Positions 29,495 to 39,900 of a stretch of DNA of 64,000 bases are shown piece after piece. Where the stretch lies: the NCBI RefSeq assembly GCF_031583065.1, contig NZ_CP134053.1, positions 4,402,001-4,466,000 on the forward strand, read 5' to 3'. Position numbers and translations under genes: made by a program. The notes beneath the pieces are model-generated. The model was not told where the DNA came from. It searched no databases and saw nothing but the letters and a program-made list of their open reading frames with translations. How positions within the stretch are numbered: the stretch's first letter is position 1; each line of letters starts with the position of its first letter. The DNA is from Streptomyces sp. CGMCC 4.7035. Lineage in GTDB: Bacteria > Actinomycetota > Actinomycetes > Streptomycetales > Streptomycetaceae.

Positions 29495-30322
29495 ATGACG
29501 GTGTTGATCGTTGGTGGCAGCGGCTTCCTCGGCGACGAACTGGTCCGCCAGGCGTCAGAGGCGGGGCACGTCACGGCCGCGACATTCGCGACCCGCCCCG
29601 GATCCGCCCCGCGCGTTGCCTGGCATGCCCTTGATATGAGGGATCCACGGCGTGTGGAAGCCGTGGTGGCGGAGACAGAACCGCACGTCATCATCAACAC
29701 CACGAGCGGCGGAGCCGACTGGGCGGTGACGGCGGAGGGGCCCGTCCGGCTGGCGTTGGCCTCCGCGCGATACGGGTGCCGGCTGGTCCATGTGTCGAGC
29801 GACGCGGTGTTCTCCGGGACCAGCTTCCGCTACGACGAATCGCGACTGCCCGATCCTGTCACGCCCTACGGCGCGGCAAAGGCCGCGGCCGAGACGGGTG
29901 TCGGCCTCGTGCACCCGGGCGCCGTCATCGCCCGCACTTCGCTGATCATCGGCGGCCGGCGTTCCGCACATGTGCGGGCGGTGCACGACCTGGTGTCGGG
30001 CAGACAGGACGGCGTGCTCTTCACGGACGACATCCGCTGTCCCGTCCATGTGGGGGATCTGGCCGCCGCCCTCCTGGAGCTGGCAGCATCCGACGCCCAC
30101 GGTGTGCGCCACCTGGCAGGTGCCGATGCCCTCAGCCGTCACGAACTCGGTGTCCTCATCGCGCATCGCGACGGGCTCGACGCCTCCCGACTGAAGACGG
30201 GGCTGCGCAGCGAGGCGGGAATTCCTGGCGGACTCGACATCCGCCTCGACTGTCGCGCGACCCAACGAGAGCTGGGAACTCCGCTGCGCGGCGCCCGGCA
30301 ATTCCTCACCGAGGGAACCTGA
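29495..30322 (+). CDS. RmlD-like NAD(P)-dependent sugar-nucleotide reductase
   Basis: A 275-aa extended-SDR protein with GGSGFLGDEL at the N-terminus (nucleotide binding). VHVSSDAVFSG and the catalytic-type YGAAKAAAE (Y-x3-K) resemble dTDP-4-dehydrorhamnose reductases. ATG 29495 is chosen; the upstream frame passes through the terminator. It is monocistronic, with no other deoxysugar genes nearby, so the substrate is open. Confidence 0.8.
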   Translation: MTVLIVGGSGFLGDELVRQASEAGHVTAATFATRPGSAPRVAWHALDMRDPRRVEAVVAETEPHVIINTTSGGADWAVTAEGPVRLALASARYGCRLVHVSSDAVFSGTSFRYDESRLPDPVTPYGAAKAAAETGVGLVHPGAVIARTSLIIGGRRSAHVRAVHDLVSGRQDGVLFTDDIRCPVHVGDLAAALLELAASDAHGVRHLAGADALSRHELGVLIAHRDGLDASRLKTGLRSEAGIPGGLDIRLDCRATQRELGTPLRGARQFLTEGT

Positions 30323-30537
30323 ACGGCCTACCGCTGCCGGCAGATCGGGCTCGGCTGCACGGAAAGACGGGTCGCTCGGTGGAGCCGCCGTCAGGAGGCG
30401 GGCTGCGTCCCGCGTAGGGCTAAGGCTCGGGCCGGTCGCGGCATGACGTCAAGCGGCGGCAATGCGCACGGAAAACGCTGCGGAAGCGGTCGTACTCAAG
30501 CACCGCAAGCCGCGAGTGGGCGATCACGGTGACGCGA

Positions 30538-30588
30538 CCGCCGCGCCGTGTCCCACCCGCGGCATGCGGGTCGGACACGGCGCGGCGG
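30538..30588. terminator. Long bidirectional hairpin
   Basis: CCGCCGCGCCGTGTCC (30538-30553) pairs with 30572-30588 around an 18-base loop that itself forms a small CCCGC/GCGGG stem. It lies between the convergent RmlD-like gene and the toxin/immunity unit. The rest of 30323-30610 holds no gene I can support. Confidence 0.75.
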
Positions 30589-30610
30589 CGTCACGAAGGC
30601 GACGTGTCCG

Positions 30611-30916
30611 TCACTTCGCCCAGTAGATCATCCGGCCGTAGGCGGCCGGCGTCGTCGGGTCCGGGGCCCCTTCGCGGACCGTGGCCTCGATGAGCGGGTG
30701 CTCCTCGGAGAAGAGAGCGTCCAGCTCGAAGACCGCGTCGTCGATGTCCTCGTCGACCTCGGGCGTATGACGGCGAACCCAGAAGGTCAAGGTCACACGA
30801 TCCCGCTCGGTGCGCACCGCCACGGCGATCACATCCGAGGAGATCAACCCCAGCAGCGCCTGAACCGCGTTGAGGGTTACTTCGTTCTCTCGCCGAAGCT
30901 GTTCTGAACTGGTCAT
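30611..30916 (-). CDS. Candidate immunity protein of the RHS toxin
   Basis: A 101-aa soluble acidic protein (LGLISSDVIAVAVRTERDRV, then an Asp/Glu-rich helix VDEDIDDAVFELDAL; C-terminus GRMIYWAK). Its ATG overlaps the stop of the giant RHS gene as ATGA, so it is translated right after the toxin tip. This is the position and size expected of a cognate immunity protein, and I did not recognise a named immunity family. Neutralisation of the toxin is inferred from position only. A bidirectional terminator follows. Confidence 0.75.
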   Translation of the reverse strand: MTSSEQLRRENEVTLNAVQALLGLISSDVIAVAVRTERDRVTLTFWVRRHTPEVDEDIDDAVFELDALFSEEHPLIEATVREGAPDPTTPAAYGRMIYWAK

Positions 30917-33900
30917 GGCGCACTCGCATTGGGGTTCATGGGTACGACGCTCGGGCTCTTCGTCCCCTTGATCATGAAGATATGCGTGGGGACGCCCAAT
31001 CGGTTTGCACGCGGATTGTTGTCATAGCCCGTGACGGACTTGACTCTGATCTGGATGTTGCCCGTCTTGGTCAGCCCCATCACCTGCGCCTGCCCGTTGT
31101 GGTACGCATCGAGTACGGCCTGGGCATCCGCGTTCGAATTGAAGTACCCGCCTCCCCGATAGCCCTGGCCGTTCAGGATGTGGCGCGCCTGCTTCTGCAC
31201 GCTGATGGTTGCCTTGACCTCCGGCAGTTCGACGGTGTTCCCCTGGGAATCCGTCACGAACCGGGGGCAACTCGAATTGTGGACCAGGACCGGCACGGCC
31301 CCGGCCAGCACATAGTACGTGTGCAGCGCCCCGATGGTCAGGTCGTACGTGGTGGCGCGGGTGTGGTGCAGGTGGAGCCCGGTGACCTTGGCCGTGCCGG
31401 AGCGGGTCTGCAGGAGGTCGCCGACGTGCAGGTGCCGCGCCTCGACGAAGGCCGCCTGGGTCTTGTCGTAGAAGGGGTGGTGGAAGGTCGTGGTCAGGTG
31501 TGCGGCCCGGGCGCCCGGCTTCGTGGATCCGTCGTTCTTGACCGGGGCGACGGCCACGTCCACGAAGTCGCGGTCCGTGTGAGTCACGATGACCCGGGTC
31601 ACCTTGTGACTCTGTGTCCCCGGCGCACCCGGTACGGAGTCGGCGACCTCGTCACCGACCTTGATCCGGTCGATCCGTTTGGTCGTGCCGTCGGCCATCA
31701 GCACCCGGGTGTCGCCCGTGAAACTGTGGGGCACCGCGCAGCCCGCCCCGGCCTTGCCGCCCACTTTGCCGCCCACATAGGAGGTCGCGGCTCCGACGAC
31801 GGCGCTCAGCCCCACGTCCTTGGCGTCGCACTTCGTGACGCACTGGCCGGCCGCTCCGGAGGCGGCGCCCACGGCCACTATGCAGCCCAGGCCCTCCGTC
31901 TCCGGGCAGAGCAGGCCACCGACCAGCTCCACGCCCATGGAGGTCAGCGTGCCCTTCGTGCTGTTCCAGAGCTCCTTGCCCGTCACCGGGCCGAGGACGG
32001 CGAACTTGAGGCGGGTCTGGATCGCCTCGTAGGCGGGGGTGCCAGGGCGGTTCCAGTCGTCGGGGTTCTCCCGGATGATCATCCGCACGGCGTTCTGGAA
32101 GTTCTCCCTGCGCTTCTCAGGGATCGACGCGAGGATTTCGTTCGCCTTGCGGCACTGCGCGTTGCACGAGTCGGCGCCGTCGTCGCCGTGGTTCAGGATT
32201 CCCAGCGCGGCCCGCAGCGCCTCGGAGACAGCCAGGAGCGCCTTCACGGCGGCGAACTCCGGTGTGTGCTTGACCGCCCTGATCGCCCTGTGCGCCACAT
32301 GCCGGATCGCGTGCACGACCTTGTGCACCGAGTGACGTATCGAATGGAACACCGAGTGCAACGCGTGGACCAGCGAGTGGTGCGCCGTCACATGTCTGTG
32401 TGCGACACGGTGGACGACGTGGTGCACCACATGCACGAGATGGTGCCGCACGTCGTGGACCGCGTGCACGACGTGGCTCACCAGCCGGTGCGCCGAGCTG
32501 GTCACATGGTGCACCGCCACATGCACGACCCGCTTGACCGTGTGGCGCACCGCCTGGGCCGCATGGTGTACCGCTCGATGGATGCTGTGGCTGATGCAGT
32601 GGACCGGGCTGCAGTGGCCGCTGGGGTCGGTGCCGAGGAGCGGGTCGTCGCCCACGTAGGCGAAGGGGTTGGCCGCCGCCGAGTCCGGGGCCGGGTCGAC
32701 GGCCAGGGTGTCCTTGTTCATGAACTGGCCGGCGTCGGGGTTGTACCAGCGTGCGGCCATGTTGACCTTGCTGGTGCCCGGGTCGGTCCAGCCGGACTGG
32801 AAGCCCAGCAGTCCGAAGGCGTTGCTGGTCGCGGTGACCTTGCCCAGGGGGCTGTAGGTCGTGGAGCCCGCGAGTGAGGTCGCGCCGGCCGTGAAGGTGC
32901 CGATCACGTCGTCGTGCTGGTCGGTGAGGGCCAGCCGGCCGGTGGTGGTGCTGGTGGCGCCGGCCGTGTTGATGCCGACCAGACCGCCGGACGGGTCGTA
33001 GGTGTACTGGTACGACTGGTCGTTGGCGACGGTGTTGCCCGCGCCGGAGTAGGTCAGGGTCCGGGTGCCGCCTCCCTGGGTGGTGTCGGTGACGACCCGG
33101 CCGAGGGCGTCCAGGCCGTAGGTCTGGTTGCTCGCGGTGATCTGGTCGCCGTAGGCGTCCGAGGTGAACGCGGTGTTCCCGCCCGCGGTGGACTGCTGGG
33201 TGAGCGTGCCCCGGGCCGTGTAGCTGTAGGACTTCGTCCCGTCCGAGGTCAGCTGGTCACGCGCGTCGTAGGTGTAGACATCGGCGCCCGACTGAATGCG
33301 GTTGCCCGCGTCGTCGTAGGCGTAACCGGTCGTGGTGGTGCCGTTGTTCCACGAGGTGAGCCGGTCGGCCCAGTCGTAGCTGTAGGTGTTGTTCGACGCA
33401 CCCGTGACACCGGTGGTGTTCTTGGACGTCGTGTTGCCGTTGGCGTCGTAGCCGTAGGTGACGGACGCCAGCGTGCTCGCACCCTGCTTGAGCGTGTCCC
33501 CGGTCAGCAGGTGCCGGCTGTTGTAGCTGAACGTGCGGGACTGCCCGCCCGTGCCGTACTGGATCGACGACATCTGCGAGAGGGTGTTGTACGCCACCGT
33601 CAACTGGGTGCCGGTGGCCGCGTCGTTCACCGACGACAGGCGTCCCGCGTTGTCGTAGCCGTACCCGGTGGTGCCCGCCGCGTCCGCCCGCGACGTCATC
33701 AGCCCGTCGTTGTCGTAACCGAAGGAACTGGTCCCGGCGGCGCCGGACGCCGACAGCAGGTCGCCGCGGTCGTCGTAGCCGAACGTCTCGCTCGTCGCGG
33801 CCTGGTGCCCGGCGCCGCCCACGGTGCCCGCCTCGGCCGAGTCGGCCGTCACCACACGCCCGTCGCCGTCGTAGTGGAAGGTACGGGTCGCCGTCGGCGC

Positions 33901-36900
33901 GTCCGCACCCGAACCCGACTGCTGGGTCAGGTTGCCCAGACTGTCGTAACCCATGGCGAGAGAGGCACCACCGGGCTCGGTGACCGACGTCACCTGGCCG
34001 TCCCCGTTGTACCGGTAGGTGGTCGTGGAGTCGGCCGCACTGCTGTACTGCGCCGTGGCAGGCTCGACCACGCTCTCCTGCAGACCCAGGGAGTTGTAGG
34101 TCGTGTACCAGTTGTTGCCGCGGCCGTCGGTGTAACGCGTGCGGTGACCGCTCGCGTCGTACCCGAAGGACGTGGTGATGGAGTGCGTGGAGCTGACCGG
34201 CTGGACCTCCTGCGTCAGCGTGTCCGACGCGTCGTAGGTGAACGTCGTGGTGTGACCCGCGGCGTCGGTGGCCGCGGTCAGGTTGTCGTTGCCGTCGTAC
34301 TGGTTGAACGTCTGGCTCAGCAGAGCGTTCGACGCGTCGTACTCCTTGTGCTGCCCGGGCAGCCCCGACATCGTGTAATCGGTCTCGCCCCAGGTGCCGT
34401 CCGGCTGGATGGTCTTCTGGAGGTTGCCCATGAAGTCGTAGGTGAACCGGGTCGTGTTCCCGGCGCCGTCGGTGAGCGCCGTCCGCTCACCGACGTTGTC
34501 GTAACCGTAGGACTCGGTCCGGCCCGCCGGCGACAGGGTGCTCGCCAGGTTGGCGCCGCCCGGGTTCGTTGCGCTCGCCGTGTAGGAGTACTGAGTGGTC
34601 AGCGTCCGGGTGGACGGGTACCGCTCCAGGGTGGTGTCGGTGAGCTTGCGGCCCAGGTAGTCATAGGTCGTCTGGTTCGTGGCCCCCGTGCCGTCCGTCA
34701 CCGACAGGGTCTCGCCCTCGGTGTCGTACGTCGTGTGGATCGTCGACGTGTCCGGCCGCGTCGTCCTGGCCAGGTTGCCCATCTGGTCGTACAGGAACGT
34801 GGACTGCTCACCGTCGGGCAGCCTCTGAGAGGCCACCGCACCGGAACTGTCGTACGCCCAGACCGTGGTCGGCGTGATCGCACTGCCGCCCGGCGGAGTG
34901 TAGGAGGGACCGGTCTCCGAGACCTTGCTGCCGTCGGCGTCATAGGCCGTGCTGGTGACGTTGCCGTTGGCGTCGCTCTCCTCGACAGCCTCACCGAAGG
35001 TGTTGTACCCGCTGCGATTCGACGGACGGACCGCCACCGCCTGCGAGCCGTTACCGGTCTCCGACTGCACGGTGGCATCGGTAGTGATCGCGAGGTTGCC
35101 GGCCTCGTCGTAGTCGTAGTTGGTGGTGTTGCCGTTGGGGTCGGTCATCGAGGTCGCCAGACCCCGCTTGTCGTACGACCACCGCGTGGTCTGCTGGTCG
35201 ACAGAGCCGACCGTGCCGCCCGTGCGGCCCTTGCCGTACAGCGAGGAGACCTCGGAGGCGGACAGGGCCCGCTGGTAGACCTGCACGTTGGAAACACCGC
35301 CCGGCAGGGCATCACTGTTGGCGCCGGCGTACAGGTCCCGCCCGATGGTGAGCGGACCCGTAGCGCCCCACGGGGTGGTGTTGGTGCCCGTGGTGCCCGA
35401 CTGGGTGCCGTTGACGTACAGCTTCATGGAGCCGTTGGTGGCGTCGAAGACGCCCACCACATGGGTCCAGGCACCGACAGCCGGAACCGCCGTGGAGTAC
35501 GTCGCCGGGAAGGTCGGACCCGTGGCGTCCTTGCTCGTGTCGAGCAGGCTCCACAACGGCGCACCGGTGTGCGTGTAGTTGTACTGGAGCATGAACGCGC
35601 TGTTGGTCGTGCCGGTCTGCGAGACGATCGCCGCGTTGTGGGTCGGCAGCGAACTCATCTTCACCCACGTCGACACGGTGTACGACGCGGTGGTGTCCAG
35701 GACCGGACCGTTGGTGACGACACCCTGGGTGGTGGACGAGCCGTCGAAGTTCGCGGCGGAACCGCTCCACGTGACCCCGGTGGCGGTGCCGGTGTTGCCG
35801 GCACCGGAGGAGTCGGTGACGCCGGTGCCGGAGGTCTCGTCGAGCTTCCACCAGCCGGAGGGGTGACCCGAGGCATCCCCATGCACCGTCTGGGCGGTGA
35901 GGTTGCCCTTCGCGTCGTACGCGTTGGTCGTGACCCGGTCCCAGCCGGAGGAGTCCGTCTCCTCCGTCGAGGCGACCAGGTCGTCCGGGTTGTAGGAGAC
36001 CGCGGTCGTACGGTGGACGCCCGCCGGGTCGACCGTCGTGGAGGTGGTACGCGAGGCCGCGTCCACGGCGTAGTCGGTCTCCGTCGCACCGTTGTCCGTG
36101 ACGCGCTTCACCAGGTTGCCGGCCGCGTCGTACGTGTCCGACTCCTGCACGAAGCTCTTCGTGCTCCCCGGGTCGGTGTTGGTGACGGTCGCCACCAGAT
36201 CGTCGTCGGTGTAGGTGTACGACGTGGTGTTGCCCATCGAGTCCGTCTCGGACGCCAGGCGCCCCGCCGGGTCGTAGGCACGCGAGAACTGCACCAGGTC
36301 CCTCGCCGCGGAGGGAGCGACCGGGTCGCCCGTGTAGTTCTTCAGCGTCTGGGTGAGCAGATCGCCGTTGGCGTTGTAGGAGTAGGCGAAGGTGGTTCCG
36401 TCGGGAGCCGTCTCCGACGCCTTGTTGCCGTAGGCGTCGTAGGTGTACGTGGTGGTCGCCCCGTTGGCCGCGCCGGCGTTGGCGTTGGCGTCCTTGGCAC
36501 TCGCCACCTGGTCGTACGCGTCGTACGTCCAGGACTTCGTCCGCGAGGCATCACCACCGCTCGCGTCCGACACCGTCTGCGTCAGGACGTCACCGTCGTC
36601 GTCGTAACCCGTCGTGGTGACCGGGGTGTGCTGGGCACCGGTGATCCGGTCGGTCAGCAGCGGCGCGGTCTCCTTGGTGACACTGTCGTCGCCGTCGTAC
36701 TGGAAGGACGTGGTCAGGCCCGACGGATAGGTGTCGGACACCTCAGTGTGCGTCAGTGTCCGGCCCAGGCCGTCGTACGTGAAGTTCGTGACCAGACCGC
36801 CGGTGTCGGTGTTGGAGGCCACGTCACCATTGTGGAAGTAGGAGACGGACGTGGTCGCACCGGACGGCAGGAGCACCTTGACCGGCAGACCCGCCGGAAC

Positions 36901-39900
36901 GTTCCCGGTGTCCGCCGCCGGATAGCCGGCACCGCCGTCGGAGAAAGTCGTGCTGACCGTGCGCCCGTTGGGGAAGCCCGGCACTGCCGGACTCGTCTCG
37001 CTCGTCACGTTGCCGTGCGTGTCGTACCCGTACGACGTCAGATACGTGTTGTCCGTGGCCGAGGCCGAACGCGGGTCCCGGAACGTCAGCGGCAGGTCGT
37101 TGCGCGGGTCCGCCGTGGTCAGCTGGGACGAAGTGTCGTCCGGGTAGTAAGTGAAGTACCGCGTGGAGCAGTTGTTCGCCGCCTGGTTCTGGCAGCCGGT
37201 CACCGAGACGACGTTGCCGCGCGGATCGTGACCGGTGGTCGTCACAGCGCCGTTGGGGTCGGTGATGGTGCGCTGGAACCCGCCCGTGTCGTAGCCGAAC
37301 GACGTCTTCTGGCCGAGACCATCGGACCACGAGATCTCACGGTTGCCATGCGTGGGGTCGTACACGTAGGTGAGCGTGCGACCGCCCGGGTCGGTCACGT
37401 TCACCGTCTTCACCGGGAGCAGTCCGGTGGAGTCCTGCGCCGCGTCGAACTGCGCGTCCACGTCGCCCGAGGACAGCTGCGAACGGTAGAACGCCGCCTC
37501 GGCGATCGAGCCCTTGAAGTAGGTGGCGTAACCGGTGTTGTCCGTCGAGCTGTTGTGCGCCTCGTCGGGCCAGTTGCCACCCAGGTAGCCGGCACCGACG
37601 TAGGTGTACGGCTGGCCCGTCATGGCGGCGGTACCGGTCTGCGAACCGACCATGTTGCCGTCCAGGTAGAGGGACTGGCTGGTGGCCGAGGTCGACAGGA
37701 CCACGTGGTGCCACTTGTTGTCGGTCACCGCGGACGCCGACCCGATCGGCTTCGTCGAACCGCCCGAGAACCAGAACTCGCCGTACAGCTTTCCGCTGCT
37801 GCCCACATACAGGATGGGCGTGTACGAGGTCGGGGTGGTGGTGCCCAGCGGGTCCTTGGAGGCGCCGAACAGCACACCGTTGGTGGTGTTCGTCTTGAAC
37901 CACATGTCCACCGACTCGGCACCGGAACCGGGCACCGTGCCACTGGGCAGTGTCACCTTCGAGGACGTGCCGTTGAACGACGCGGTGGTGTGGTCCGTGA
38001 AGGGACCAGCCGCACCGAGCGTCACGGAGTTGTACGTGCCCGTACCGCCACGCACCTCGTCCAGCGCCGTCGAGGCACCCGCCGACTCACCGAAACGGTA
38101 GTACTGGTTCGGAGCACCACCCAGCATGGTCGCACGGTAGACCTGGCTGGACCCGGTGATGCTCGGGGCGCCGAGCTGCCACACGCCACCGTGGTCGTCG
38201 GTGACCCGGGTGGCACGGGCGGCGTTGGTGTCGTAGTCGATCGCCGCGTACGTCTTGCCGGACGGCCGGGTGATGGAACTCAGCAGCGGCGACGCCTTGG
38301 TGGCCGCCGAATGGAGCGCCGTGACCTCACCGGCCGTCAGAGCGCGCGGGTAGAACGCGGCGTCGGCGATGGTGCCGTTGAAGTAGGTCGGGTAGCCGTT
38401 GTCACTCGTGGTCGAGTAGTGCGGCTCGTCCGGCCAGGTGCCGCCCAGGAAGCCGGCGCCGATGTAGGTGTGGTTCTGCAGCGCGCTGTGGTAGCCGTTG
38501 CTGTAGGAGATCATGCCCGACCGTGTGCCGACCTTCACCCCGTCCAGATACAGGGTCTGAAAGGAACCGGCACCCGAGAGCACCACCTCGTGCCACGCAC
38601 CGTCGTTCACCGCACCGGTGCTCACGATCGGCGAGACGCCGGAGCTGTTCCAGAACTCCGCGTTCAGCTTGCCGTCCGTGCCGACGTAGATACCCGGGGT
38701 GTACTGCCCCTGGGTCATCGTGTAGCTCAGCGGCAGCGTGGAGTAGGAGAACAGCACGCCCGGAGCCGTCGTGGTCTTGAACCACATCGACATCGTCAGC
38801 TGGGTGGAGCTCGAGACCAGGCTCGGCGGCAACTCCACGGAGGAGGAGCTGCCGTTGAACTGGGCGGCAGTGGCGGTGGAGCCGGCCAGCGGGCCGGTCT
38901 GGCTCAGCGTCACGTTGTTGTAGGTGGCGTTGTCCGTGCCCTCGTTCAGGCCCGCGGAGCTGGCCGCGGTGGTACCGCTGGACTCGTTGAACTGCCATAG
39001 CGAGGACGCCCCGGCGTTCTCCACCTCGGTGCGGAACTGCGAACCGTTGGTATAGCCGTACGCCGTGCACTTGGTGGCCGACCGTGGCGAGCAGACCTTG
39101 GTCAGCTGGTCACCCGAGTAGCCGTACGTCCAGGTCAGCTCCGACCCGGCGATACCCGTGGTGGGGTCGGTGACCACGGTGGCGACATGCGCGGACGTCG
39201 CGCCGGTGGGCGTGGACCAGGTCAGGTTCAAGGACCGGCCGGACACGGCCGACTTCATCTTGGTGATGTGACCGGAGGTCCAGGTGAAGTCCACCTCACG
39301 GCTGTTGGCATCCGCGACTGAAAAGATGCCGTACACGCCCGTACCGAGCGGCTGGGAGAAGGTGTAAACGGTGTCGTTCTTGTCGGTCAGCGTGTAACCG
39401 GCCGACGGAGTGGTCACCGAGCGCAGCATCGCGAAGCGACCCGAAGGCGCGGAGAAGGTCCCGTCCGAGTTCTTGCCGAAGCCGACGTCGGAGCCGTCCG
39501 GGTAGGTCATCACGACACCGGTCAGCGTGCCGCTCGCGTCCTTCTGCTCGGTGACCTTGGCGTCGAAGACGCTCGACCAGCCGGCACCGAAGGCACCCGA
39601 GGTACGGAAGTCACGGGAGTTGTAGTCCCGGATGACATCCAGGCCCGGTCCCACCGTGTTGACGTGCGCGTCGGTGGCCTCCTCGGTGTAGTTGCCGATG
39701 GAGGCGTCGTAGCCCTGCGGGCTGTCGTTCTGCGACAGCGTGGACGTGAGGAACGGCTGCGGCACCGACGTCGTCAGCGCCGACATCGGGGACACTGTCG
39801 AGTACTTGGTTCCGTCGTAGGCCTGGGCGGTCCAGTTGTAGGTCGTGTTCCAGGCGAGCTTGCCCGAAGGAACCGTCCAGTTCGGGGTCGTCACCAGACC

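Noticed and set aside
32914..39000. A 2028-codon open frame on the plus strand
   Set aside because: It is antisense to the RHS toxin; its repetitive Val/Arg/Gly-rich translation mirrors the RHS/LamG repeats and has no domain or start signal.
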